This document shows positions 46,459 to 54,802 of a stretch of 64,000 bases of DNA, piece after piece (the stretch's first letter is position 1; the number at the start of each line of letters is the position of its first letter). Both the position numbers and the translations under genes were made by a program. The DNA comes from Cellulomonas gelida. GTDB lineage: Bacteria > Actinomycetota > Actinomycetes > Actinomycetales > Cellulomonadaceae. The notes below the pieces were generated by a model. The model was not told the DNA's origin, made no database searches, and worked only from the letters and a program-made list of their open reading frames with translations. The stretch spans positions 55,283 to 119,282 of the forward strand of contig NZ_BJLQ01000008.1 of assembly GCF_006538725.1 (NCBI RefSeq), written 5' to 3'.

Positions 46459-48321
46459 TCACTGGTAGGTGACGAGGTCCGGCACCGGGTCGACCTGAGA
46501 GGTCTGCTCGGGCGTGAGGGTGGGCACGTCCTCGTCGACGAAGTTCTTCCAGCCCCAGTGCACCTGGGGCGCCCCCGCGCGCAGGGTGTTCCACGTCCCG
46601 CGCTTCGCGGGCTGCGTGCCCTGGCCGTCCACGTGGATCACGGTGGCGAGCTCGTCGTGCGAGGTGTCGAGCTGGTCCCGGTCGCGGATCATCTTCAGCG
46701 AGAACTGGTGCAGCACGAACATCTTCTGCGGCAGGTGCCGTGACGCGGTCAGCTCGGCGAGCCAGTCACCGACCGCGTTGACCTCGGCGATGCCCACGGA
46801 CCCGATCTGCTCGAGGTGCACCTGGTCGGGCTCGAGCCGCCACTCGGGGTCGAGCGCGAGCCCGACGTTCGGCAGCTCGAGGAGCTCGGTGTACTCCTCG
46901 GCCTGCGTCAGGAAGTCGTCGCGGCCGGGCTGCAGGTCGAGGACGACGGCCAGGCCCGCGTCGTGCGCGGCGTCCACGAGCGGGCGCAGCTCGGCGACGG
47001 TGCGCCGGCGCGAGTAGCTGCCGTCGTCCTCGGCTCCGGCGGACGCGATGGTCGCGATGAGCTCGACGGCCGGGACGACCGTCGCGTCCGTGTACGGCCG
47101 GTAGAGGCGCGCGATCCGCTCCGCGCGCTCCACGGTCGCGGGCACGTCCTGCTCGCCGAGCACGCCGAGCGCACGCGAGCCGGGCGTGCCGTACAGCGCG
47201 ACGTAGCGCTTGTGCGGCACGCCGGGCACGTCCGGGAACACGAGCTGGCCCCCGCCCGGTGCCACGACGCCGGTCGCGGCGGTCGCCACGCGCGTCGCGA
47301 GCCGCTCCGGGGGCCCGAACGCCGCCCCGAGCGCGACCACGCGCGTCGGCGCGGCCTGCGCGACCGCCTCGACGCTCGCCGTGGAGGCGCGCGGGTCTCC
47401 GCCGGGCACGGGGACGAGCGGCACCCGCGCCGCGCGGAGCGTCGCGAGCGCCGCGGGGGTGTCCGCGCCGACGCCCGTGAGCGCGACCAGGCCGTCGACC
47501 TGCGCGGGTCGTCGCGTCTCGGGGAGCCGCACCGCGGCGGCCGACGATGCGAGAGGCCCGGCGGACGGACCGGTCGACGAGCCGGGCGGCGCGGACCCCG
47601 GCGATGTGGCGGAAGGCGCAGATGCGCTGGACGCCGGAGTTGTGGACGGCGCAGATGCGGTGGGCGGTGCCGGCGTCGCGGCATCGGGCGTCGGGAGCGC
47701 GCCGGGGACGACGAGCGCCGGGACGGGTCGGGCCCCGAGGCCCGCCACCGCACCCGGGACGTCGTCGGCCTCGAGCGCCGGCCCGAACCGCACCCCCGTC
47801 GCGGCCTCGAGCTCGTCGGGTCCCGCACCTGCGGTCACCGGCACGAGGGTGGCTCCCGAGGGCGCGACCGTCGACGGAGCGGCGCCGACGACGAGGACGG
47901 CCCGCGGGTCGAGCCGCGCGAGCTCGGCCCGCACGGCCCGGTTGGCCTTCGCGGTCGACGTCAGCAGCATCGGGGCGCCGACGGCGACCGCCGCCGACGC
48001 GCCGGTGAGCACCGCGGCCTCGTCGTCGGCGGGGGCGACGACCGCCACGGGCGCCGACGCGAACACCGCCGCCGACGCCTCGAGCGCGGCGCTCAGCGCG
48101 TCACCGGCCGGGAGCACGGTCGCGACGGCGTCGGGTGCGTGCAGCGTCGCGACGGGTGCGGGCGTCGGGACGGGGCTCGGGGTGGCGGTCCTGCTCGCCG
48201 TCGCGGTCCGGTGCGCCGCGGGTGGGGCGTCCTGCTGCCCGGCGAACACCAGCAGCGCCCCGACGAGCACCATGACCAGTGCGGTCGTGACGATCCCCAG
48301 CGCAGCACGTCCTCGCCGCAC
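46459..48321 (-). CDS. Secreted cell-wall-binding-like protein with glycosidase-like C-terminal half
   Basis: 620 residues from GTG 48321 with GGAGG about 8 nt upstream. A membrane anchor/signal lies at about 9-27, then a Thr/Pro linker. Residues 60-340 contain repeats resembling CWB2-type Rossmann-like units (VATVLPAGDALSAALEASAAV, AVLVVGAAPSTVAPSGATLV), interrupted by a Pro/Ser/Ala-rich insert at about 205-260. The C-terminal half (about 360-620) looks like a TIM-barrel: AVELIATIASAGAEDDGSYS, AHDAGLAVVLDLQPGRDDFL, NVGLALDPEWRLE, KMFVLHQFSLKMI, then HWGWKNFVDED. The function is unknown; a glycan-hydrolase-like fold is a guess from the barrel-like pattern, including D/E-ended strands. Confidence 0.7.
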   Translation of the reverse strand: MRRGRAALGIVTTALVMVLVGALLVFAGQQDAPPAAHRTATASRTATPSPVPTPAPVATLHAPDAVATVLPAGDALSAALEASAAVFASAPVAVVAPADDEAAVLTGASAAVAVGAPMLLTSTAKANRAVRAELARLDPRAVLVVGAAPSTVAPSGATLVPVTAGAGPDELEAATGVRFGPALEADDVPGAVAGLGARPVPALVVPGALPTPDAATPAPPTASAPSTTPASSASAPSATSPGSAPPGSSTGPSAGPLASSAAAVRLPETRRPAQVDGLVALTGVGADTPAALATLRAARVPLVPVPGGDPRASTASVEAVAQAAPTRVVALGAAFGPPERLATRVATAATGVVAPGGGQLVFPDVPGVPHKRYVALYGTPGSRALGVLGEQDVPATVERAERIARLYRPYTDATVVPAVELIATIASAGAEDDGSYSRRRTVAELRPLVDAAHDAGLAVVLDLQPGRDDFLTQAEEYTELLELPNVGLALDPEWRLEPDQVHLEQIGSVGIAEVNAVGDWLAELTASRHLPQKMFVLHQFSLKMIRDRDQLDTSHDELATVIHVDGQGTQPAKRGTWNTLRAGAPQVHWGWKNFVDEDVPTLTPEQTSQVDPVPDLVTYQ

Positions 48322-48399
48322 GTCGCCCCCTCCGGCCGGTGACAGGTCGCGTCACTCTACGTGGCGCGGCTCAGAGGTGTGCCGGCCCTGGCGACCAGG

Positions 48400-48405
48400 C
48401 ATGAT
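48400..48405 (+). promoter_or_regulatory. Candidate -10 (CATGAT) for a leaderless start at 48412
   Basis: CATGAT, six bases (CGGGCG), ATG. Spacing fits the pattern of the other leaderless genes but the first base differs from the consensus T. Confidence 0.4.
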
Positions 48406-48411
48406 CGGGCG

Positions 48412-49461
48412 ATGAGCCCGACCGCCGCCGACGCCCACGACCGCCCCGGCGTGTACTCCCAGCCCGGCACCGAGTACCGCCGCGACACCCGGTACATCGA
48501 GACCAGGATCACGGCCGACGGCCGCGACGGGTACCCGGTCGAGCCGGGGCGCTACCGCCTCGTCGTCGCGCGCGCGTGCCCGTGGGCGAACCGCGCGATC
48601 ATCGTGCGCCGCCTGCTGGTCCTCGAGCCGGTCCTGTCGATGGGCGTGTGCGGCCCGACGCACGACGAGCGCTCGTGGACGTTCGACCTCGACCCCGGCG
48701 GCGTCGACCCGGTGCTGGGCATCCCCCGGATCCGCGACGCGTACCTCGCGCGGTTCCCCGACTACCCGCGCGGGATCACGGTGCCTGCGATCGTCGACGT
48801 CCCGACGGGCGCGGTCGTCACCAACGACTTCGCGCAGCTCACGCTCGACCTGTCGACGCAGTGGACCGCCCACCACCGCCCGGGCGCCCCCGACCTGTAT
48901 CCGGAGCACCTGCGCGAGGAGATCGACGAGGTCGCCGACCTCGTCTACCGCGACGTCAACAACGGCGTGTACCGGTGCGGGTTCGCGGGGACGCAGGAGG
49001 CCTACGAGACCGCGTTCGGCCGGCTGTTCGACCGGCTGGACTGGCTGAGCGACCGGCTCGCCACGCGCCGCTACCTCGTCGGCGACGCGATCACCGAGGC
49101 CGACGTCCGCCTGTTCACGACCCTCGTCCGCTTCGACGCGGTCTACCACGGGCACTTCAAGACGAACCGCAGCACGCTCGCCCAGATGCCCGTGCTCTGG
49201 GCCTACGCGCGGGACCTGTTCCAGACGCCCGGCTTCGGCGACACGGTGGACTTCACGCACATCAAGGCGCACTACTACCTCGTGCACCGCGACCTGAACC
49301 CGAGCGGCATCGTCCCGGTCGGTCCGGACCTGTCGGGCTGGTGGACGCCGCACGGCCGCGCCGAGCTCGGCGGGCGCCCGTTCGGCGACGGCACCCCGCC
49401 CGGCCCGGTGGCGCGGGGCGAGGAGGTGCCCGCCGGTCACGGGGCGCCGCGGCCGTCCTGA
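48412..49461 (+). CDS. Glutathionyl-hydroquinone reductase-like GST (ECM4/YqjG family)
   Basis: 349 residues from ATG 48412. N-terminal thioredoxin-like domain with the catalytic CPWANR (about residue 55) and TVPAIVDVPTGAVVTNDF; C-terminal helical GST domain with ERLDWLSDRLATRRYLVGD-like sequence, IKAHYYLVHRDLNPSGIVPV. Homologues reduce glutathionyl-hydroquinones. Actinobacteria mostly use mycothiol instead of glutathione, so the real substrate may be a mycothiol or other thiol conjugate. A weak -10 (CATGAT) 6 nt upstream may give a leaderless mRNA. Confidence 0.92.
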   Translation: MSPTAADAHDRPGVYSQPGTEYRRDTRYIETRITADGRDGYPVEPGRYRLVVARACPWANRAIIVRRLLVLEPVLSMGVCGPTHDERSWTFDLDPGGVDPVLGIPRIRDAYLARFPDYPRGITVPAIVDVPTGAVVTNDFAQLTLDLSTQWTAHHRPGAPDLYPEHLREEIDEVADLVYRDVNNGVYRCGFAGTQEAYETAFGRLFDRLDWLSDRLATRRYLVGDAITEADVRLFTTLVRFDAVYHGHFKTNRSTLAQMPVLWAYARDLFQTPGFGDTVDFTHIKAHYYLVHRDLNPSGIVPVGPDLSGWWTPHGRAELGGRPFGDGTPPGPVARGEEVPAGHGAPRPS

Positions 49462-49471
49462 CCGCGGCGGG

Positions 49472-50104
49472 CTACTCCTCGCCCGCTCGGCGCGTGCGCC
49501 CGAGCCCGGCCAGGAAGTGCGGGCCCGTCCTCGCGAGCTCCGCCTCGTACGCCTGCGCCCACGCGCCGTAGGGCGTGCGCGCGAGCGCGTCGTTGGCGAA
49601 CCGCGGGTCGTCGGTCACCTCGGTGACGCAGAACGACGGGACGACGAGGTCGGTGACCGGTCCCCCGCGCTCGACCTCAGCGACGACGAGCGGGGCGTTG
49701 CTGCCCGCGAACACGTCGACCACCCAGCCGTCGTCGCCCAGCCACACCGAGTGCCGGGACTTCGCGACGCGCTGGCCGCCGCGCCGCACGAGCTGCAGCC
49801 CGACCGCGACGTCGAGCTCACGCTCGGCCTCGTAGCGCGTGCCGGAGTTCATGGGCCCCTTGACGGTGACCGCGCAGAAGTCGAACCGGCCCTCGTACTC
49901 CTCGAGGGCCTCCAGCGGGGTCAGCGTCGGGTCGAGGGCGGGTGCGCCGGGGGTCTGGACCCGTACGCGCAGCGCGTAGCCCTCGTCGGCCAGGTAGTAC
50001 GACTGCACGATGATCGCCGGCGACTCGTCGAGCAGGTCGACCGGCAGGTCTCGCACCCAGAACCGCCGCTCGAACTCGAAGTCCCCATAACCGGTGTCGC
50101 TCAC
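49472..50104 (-). CDS. CYTH-domain protein (triphosphate tunnel metalloenzyme-like)
   Basis: 210 residues from GTG 50104. Begins with the CYTH ExExR motif in GDFEFERRFWVRD, then LRVRVQTP, FCAVTVKGP and a later acidic strand VVAEVERGGPV, all facing the tunnel in this fold. CYTH enzymes act on triphosphates: adenylate cyclase, thiamine triphosphatase, inorganic triphosphatase. The exact substrate is not evident. Convergent with the GST gene (10-bp gap). -10 TAGCGT ends 6 nt before the GTG, so probably leaderless. Confidence 0.88.
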   Translation of the reverse strand: MSDTGYGDFEFERRFWVRDLPVDLLDESPAIIVQSYYLADEGYALRVRVQTPGAPALDPTLTPLEALEEYEGRFDFCAVTVKGPMNSGTRYEAERELDVAVGLQLVRRGGQRVAKSRHSVWLGDDGWVVDVFAGSNAPLVVAEVERGGPVTDLVVPSFCVTEVTDDPRFANDALARTPYGAWAQAYEAELARTGPHFLAGLGRTRRAGEE

Positions 50105-50110
50105 GCCCCC

Positions 50111-50116
50111 ACGCTA
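50111..50116 (-). promoter_or_regulatory. -10 TAGCGT for leaderless CYTH gene
   Basis: On the minus strand TAGCGT, six bases (GGGGGC), GTG at 50104. Confidence 0.6.
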
Positions 50117-50174
50117 GGGTCGCGACGGGCGAGCGCGACGGTTGCCGCGCCGCGACGCGACCTCGGAGGACGCC

Positions 50175-51920
50175 ATGACGGTGCCGCAACCCGCTGCCAC
50201 GCCCCACCGCCCCGCGCTCGGGCGTCGCGTCCTCGACGCGTGCGCACGCTGGCCACGCCGACTGTCGGGCCCCGGTCTGGCCGGGGCGCTGGTGTTCTTC
50301 GCGATCTCGCTCGGTCCTGCGCTGATCCCCCGCGCCGCCTTCTACCAGGGCGCGGTCGCGGGTATCTGCGCGGTGATCGGCTACGGGCTCGGCGTGCTGC
50401 TCGCGTGGGTGGTGCGTCGCGCCGGGGTGCCGTGGTCGCGCGTCGCGAGCCGCTGGTTCCGGCGGGTGCTGCTCGTCGCGACCGTCGTCGCCGTCCCCGC
50501 GGCGCTGTGGTGGAACCGCGCGTGGCAGGACGAGCTGCGCGCGCTGTTCGGCGAGCCGCCCGCGGACTCGTCGCACCCGTTCGTCGTCCTGGGGCTCGCC
50601 GTCGTCCTGGCGGTGCTGCTGCTGCAGGTCGGGCGCGGGCTGCGGCGCGTCACGCGCTGGGTCGGCAGGCTCGTGGGGCGCCTCCTGGGCCGGTGGGTGC
50701 CGGTGCCCGTCACGCGTCTGGTGGCGGTCGCCCTGGTCGCGTGGCTCACGGTCGTGGTGCTCGACGGCACGGTGGTGCGCGGCGGCCTCGCGGCGCTCAA
50801 CAACGTGTACTCGGCGCTCGACACCGGGACGGCGCAGGGCGTCGAGCAGCCGGACGACCCGCTGCGCAGCGGGTCGCCGCAGTCGCTCGCCGCGTGGGAC
50901 GAGCTCGGGCTGCAGGGGCGCACGTTCGTCGCCGGCCGCCGCCCGGCCGCGCAGTTCGAGGAGGTCGCCACCCGCACGGGACGCACCGAGCCGCTGCAGG
51001 ACCCCATCCGGGTCTACGCGGGGCTGTCCGCGGGCGAGACGCTCGACGACGTCGCCCGGCTCGTCGTCGCCGAGCTGGACCGCACGCACGCGTGGGAGCG
51101 CTCGGTGCTCGCGGTGGTCACCGCCACCGGCACGGGCTGGATCGACCCGTCGATGTCCGACTCCCTCGAGCTGCTGTGGGGCGGCGACACCGCGATCGCG
51201 TCGATGCAGTACTCCTACCTGCCGTCGTGGGTGAGCTTCGTCGGCGACCGCTCGACGCCGCCCGCGGCCGGCAAGGCCCTGTTCGAGGCCGTGTACGAGC
51301 GCTGGTCGCAGCTCCCCGGGGACGACCGGCCGCTGCTCTACGTGGCCGGCATCTCGCTCGGGTCGTACGGCAGCCAGGGCGCGTTCTCGTCCGTGCAGGA
51401 CGTCGTCGCCCGCACGGACGGCGCGCTGTGGGTCGGCACGCCCGGCTTCACGCCGCTGTGGGGCGAGCTCACCGCGGACCGTGACCCGGGCTCGCCCGAG
51501 ATCACGCCGGTGCTCGACGGCGGCCGGACCGTGCGGTGGTCGAACCGGCCCGCCGACGGCGCGGACCGTCAGCTGTGGGCGCTCGGCGACGCGTGGGAGC
51601 GGCCGCGCGTCGTCTACGACCAGCACGCCTCGGACGGCGTGACCTGGTGGTCGCCGCACCTGATCCTCAACAAGCCCGACTGGCTGAGCGAGCCGCGCGG
51701 CTCGGACGTCCTGCCGTCGACCCGTTGGGTGCCGATCATCACGTTCTGGCAGACGACGATCGACCTGTTCGTCGCCGGGAGCGCCCCGCCCGGGCACGGG
51801 CACAACTACCACACCGAGTACGCCGACGGCTGGTCCGCCGTCGCACCGCCCGACGGGTGGGACGCCGACGACACCGCGGTGCTCCGCGAGGTCGTCGGCC
51901 TGGAGGCGTCGGTCGCCTGA
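50175..51920 (+). CDS. Membrane alpha/beta-hydrolase (Abhydrolase_9 type)
   Basis: 581 residues from ATG 50175 (GGAGG 5 nt upstream; an upstream in-frame ATG at 50142 lacks one). Four or five membrane helices in the first 210 residues (GLAGALVFFAISLGPALIPR onward), then the Abhydrolase_9 catalytic domain with RVYAGLSAGETLDDVARLVV, WIDPSMSDSLELLWGGDTA, the nucleophile in AGISLGSYGSQG, and HGHNYHTEYADGWSAV near the end. The family resembles cutinase-like or lipase-like enzymes; its substrate is unknown. It may act on lipids or lipid-linked glycans at the outer membrane leaflet (inference). Confidence 0.88.
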   Translation: MTVPQPAATPHRPALGRRVLDACARWPRRLSGPGLAGALVFFAISLGPALIPRAAFYQGAVAGICAVIGYGLGVLLAWVVRRAGVPWSRVASRWFRRVLLVATVVAVPAALWWNRAWQDELRALFGEPPADSSHPFVVLGLAVVLAVLLLQVGRGLRRVTRWVGRLVGRLLGRWVPVPVTRLVAVALVAWLTVVVLDGTVVRGGLAALNNVYSALDTGTAQGVEQPDDPLRSGSPQSLAAWDELGLQGRTFVAGRRPAAQFEEVATRTGRTEPLQDPIRVYAGLSAGETLDDVARLVVAELDRTHAWERSVLAVVTATGTGWIDPSMSDSLELLWGGDTAIASMQYSYLPSWVSFVGDRSTPPAAGKALFEAVYERWSQLPGDDRPLLYVAGISLGSYGSQGAFSSVQDVVARTDGALWVGTPGFTPLWGELTADRDPGSPEITPVLDGGRTVRWSNRPADGADRQLWALGDAWERPRVVYDQHASDGVTWWSPHLILNKPDWLSEPRGSDVLPSTRWVPIITFWQTTIDLFVAGSAPPGHGHNYHTEYADGWSAVAPPDGWDADDTAVLREVVGLEASVA

Positions 51921-51951
51921 CCGTCCCGACCTCGGCAGGTCGCAGCGACGA

Positions 51952-51992
51952 CGAGGGGGTGGTCACGCGATCCGTCCGGTGTCGCCCCCTCG
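51952..51992. terminator. Bidirectional terminator between hydrolase and ABC importer
   Basis: An 8-bp stem cgaggggg (51952-51959) / ccccctcg (51985-51992), extendable by G-U pairs, between convergent stops at 51920 and 52004. Confidence 0.6.
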
Positions 51993-52003
51993 CCGCGCGC
52001 GCG

Positions 52004-53695
52004 TCACGCCTCGCGCAGCTCGTTCCACCGCTGCCGGCGGACCGCCTGCTCGACCGGGTCCGGGACCGGCAGCGACGCGAGCAGCCGCTGCGTGTAGGGG
52101 TGCCGCGGCGCGCCGAGCACCTCGTCACCCGTCCCCTCCTCGACGAGCACGCCGCGGTGCAGCACCGCGATGCGGTCCGCGAGCATGTCCACCACCGCGA
52201 GGTCGTGGCTGATGAACAGGCACGCGAACCCGAGCTCGACCTGCAGCCGCGCGAACAGGTCCAGCACGCGCGCCTGCACCGAGACGTCGAGCGCCGAGGT
52301 CGGCTCGTCCGCGATCAGCAGCTCGGGGTCGAGCGCGAGCGCGCGGGCCAGCGACGCCCGCTGCCGCTGGCCGCCGGACAGCTCGTGCGGGAACCGGTCG
52401 CCGTACGAGCGCGGCAGCTGGACCGCCTCGAGCAGCTCGTCGACGCGCGGCCGCGCGTCCTGCGGGGACGGCGCCACACCGTGCACGACGAGCGGCTCGG
52501 CCACGCACTGCGCGATCGTCAGGAGCGGGTTGAAGCTCGTCGCCGGGTCCTGGAAGACGAACCCGATGCGCTTGCGCAACGGGCGGAACCGCCGCTCGCG
52601 CACGCCGTTCATCTCGAGCCCCAGCACCTCGAGCGAGCCGCCGGTCACGTGCGTCAGGCCCGCGATCGCGCGGCCGATCGTCGTCTTGCCGCTGCCGGAC
52701 TCGCCGACCAGGCCGAGCACCTCGCCCGGCGCGATCGCCAGGTCCACTCCGTCGACCGCGGTGAACCCCGGCTTGCGCAGGCGCCCCGGGTACGTGACCT
52801 CGAGCGCGCGGGCCCGCACGACCGGACCGGCCTGCGGCTCGACGGGACGCGACGTGAGGGACGGCTCGGTGCGCTCGCGCAGCCTCGCCCCGCCCACGCG
52901 CGGGACCGCGTCCAGCAACCGCCGCGTGTACGGGTGCTGCGGCGAGGAGAACAGCGTCCGCACGTCCGCCTGCTCGACGATCTCGCCGTCGTACATGACC
53001 GCGACGCGGTCCGCGAGGTCCGCCACCACGCCCATGTTGTGCGTGATGAGCACGATCGCGGCGCCGAACTCGTGAGGCAGGATCCGCAGCAGGTCGAGGA
53101 TCTCGGCCTGCACGGTCACGTCGAGTGCGGTCGTCGGCTCGTCGGCGATCACCAGGCCCGGGTTGAGCACGAGCGCCTGCGCGATGACGATGCGCTGCTT
53201 CTGCCCGCCCGAGAACTGGTGCGGGTAGTGGTCGACGCGGTGCTCCGGGTCAGGGATGCCGACGCGTCGCAGCACGTCGACGGCCTGCTCCCGGGCCTGC
53301 TCACGCGTCAGCCGGGCGTGCGCGCGCAGCCCTTCCGCGATCTGCCACCCCACCGGGAACACCGGGTTGAGCACGGACGACGGCTCCTGGAACACCATCG
53401 CGGCGTCCCGACCGCGCAGGCGGCGCAACGCGGACGGCGACACCGTGGTGACGTCCTGCGTGTCGGAGTCGTCCCGGCCGGACAGCAGCACCGCGCCGCT
53501 CGTGCGCGCGGTCTCGGGCAGCAACCCGAGGATCGAGCGTGCCGTGACGGTCTTGCCCGAGCCCGACTCGCCCACGATCGCGAGCACCTCGCCGGGCGCG
53601 ACCTGCAGGCTCACGCCCTTGACCGCCGGGACCGCCCCGGCGTCGGTGTCGAACGTGACCCTCAGGTCACGGATCTCGACGACGGGCGCGCTCAT
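52004..53695 (-). CDS. Oligopeptide/dipeptide ABC transporter, double ATPase (DppD-DppF fusion)
   Basis: 563 residues, ATG at 53695 overlapping the permease stop (ATGA). Two complete nucleotide-binding domains: first with Walker A GESGSGKTVT, signature FSGGQKQR, Walker B LVIADEPTTALD; second with GESGSGKTTI, signature LSGGQRQR, LLIADEPTSALD. Each carries the oligopeptide C-terminal motif HPYTRRLL / HPYTQRLL. Equivalent to separate DppD and DppF in other bacteria. Last gene of the dppA-B-C-(DF) operon; powers peptide or nickel/other solute import depending on the binding protein. Confidence 0.96.
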   Translation of the reverse strand: MSAPVVEIRDLRVTFDTDAGAVPAVKGVSLQVAPGEVLAIVGESGSGKTVTARSILGLLPETARTSGAVLLSGRDDSDTQDVTTVSPSALRRLRGRDAAMVFQEPSSVLNPVFPVGWQIAEGLRAHARLTREQAREQAVDVLRRVGIPDPEHRVDHYPHQFSGGQKQRIVIAQALVLNPGLVIADEPTTALDVTVQAEILDLLRILPHEFGAAIVLITHNMGVVADLADRVAVMYDGEIVEQADVRTLFSSPQHPYTRRLLDAVPRVGGARLRERTEPSLTSRPVEPQAGPVVRARALEVTYPGRLRKPGFTAVDGVDLAIAPGEVLGLVGESGSGKTTIGRAIAGLTHVTGGSLEVLGLEMNGVRERRFRPLRKRIGFVFQDPATSFNPLLTIAQCVAEPLVVHGVAPSPQDARPRVDELLEAVQLPRSYGDRFPHELSGGQRQRASLARALALDPELLIADEPTSALDVSVQARVLDLFARLQVELGFACLFISHDLAVVDMLADRIAVLHRGVLVEEGTGDEVLGAPRHPYTQRLLASLPVPDPVEQAVRRQRWNELREA

Positions 53696-54801
53696 CGGTC
53701 CTCCTCGCCTCGCGCGACGGGTTCGGTCTCCGGCAGGAGCTCGGGCGGTGGCCCCTCCAGGGCGTCCATCCCCTCGACGCCCTCGGGCCCGGCCGCGAGC
53801 ACCCCACCCGGGACGACGCTCGTCGTGCCGACCTCGCCCGCGACGAGCGCGGCGCGCCGGCGTGTGCGCAGACGTGGGTCGGCGAGGTCGTTGAGAGACT
53901 CGCCGACGAGCGTCACGCCGAGCGCCGTGAGCACGATCGCCAGGCCCGGCGGGATCGCGGTCCACCAGATGCCGCTCGTCACGTCCGCGAGCGCCTTGTG
54001 CAGGTCGTAGCCCCAGTCCCCCGCGGCGGTCGGCTCGATGCCGAAGCCCAGGAACCCCAGCCCGGCGAGCGTGAGCACCGCCTCGCACGCGTTGAGCGTG
54101 ATGATGAGCGGCAGCGTGCGGATCGCGTTGCGCAGCACGTGACGCGTCATGATCCGCAGGTGCCCGGCGCCGACGACGCGAGCGGACTCGACGAACGCCT
54201 CGCCCTTGACGCGCACCACCTCGGCCCGGACCACGCGGAAGTACTGCGGGATGAACACCACGGTGATCGAGACGGCCGTGGCCATCACGCCGCCCCACAT
54301 CGAGGACTGCCCGCCGCTGATGACGATGGCCGCGAGGATCGCGAGCAGCAGGGACGGGAACGCATAGATCGCGTCGGCGACCACGACCAGCACGCGGTCG
54401 AGCCAGCCACCGAAGTAGCCGGAGACCAGTCCGAGCGTCACGCCGAGCACGATCGACAGGATCACGCCGATGACGATCGTGTACAGCGCGGTGCGCGCAC
54501 CCCAGATCACGCGCGACAGCACGTCGTAGCCGGCCACGGTCGTGCCGAGCAGATGGTCGCCGTTCGGCGCGACGTGCGCCCCGAACAGCTCCCCGTCGGC
54601 GCGCAGCTGCGCCCAGCCGTACGGCGCGAGCACCGGGGCGAGCAGGGCGGTGAGCAGGAACACGGCCGTGAGCACGAGGCCCGCGACGAGCATCCCGCGC
54701 TGCAGGCCGACGCTCGTGCGCAGCTGGTGCACGACGGGCAGACGCTTCCAGCGCGGCGCGTGCTCGGGCACCCCGGTGGTCAGGATCGGGTCGTTCGCCA
54801 T
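53692..54801 (-). CDS. Dipeptide/oligopeptide ABC transporter permease (DppC-like)
   Basis: 369 residues, ATG at 54801, one base after the upstream stop. N-terminal OppC_N-type helix then the permease domain: DVLSRVIWGARTALYTIVIG, GLVSGYFGGWLDR, and EAFVESARVVGAGHLRIMTR (EAA loop for ATPase contact). Six membrane helices in total. The C-terminal 50 residues form an acidic/Pro-rich cytoplasmic tail, longer than usual. Confidence 0.95.
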   Translation of the reverse strand: MANDPILTTGVPEHAPRWKRLPVVHQLRTSVGLQRGMLVAGLVLTAVFLLTALLAPVLAPYGWAQLRADGELFGAHVAPNGDHLLGTTVAGYDVLSRVIWGARTALYTIVIGVILSIVLGVTLGLVSGYFGGWLDRVLVVVADAIYAFPSLLLAILAAIVISGGQSSMWGGVMATAVSITVVFIPQYFRVVRAEVVRVKGEAFVESARVVGAGHLRIMTRHVLRNAIRTLPLIITLNACEAVLTLAGLGFLGFGIEPTAAGDWGYDLHKALADVTSGIWWTAIPPGLAIVLTALGVTLVGESLNDLADPRLRTRRRAALVAGEVGTTSVVPGGVLAAGPEGVEGMDALEGPPPELLPETEPVARGEEDR

Positions 54802-54802
54802 G

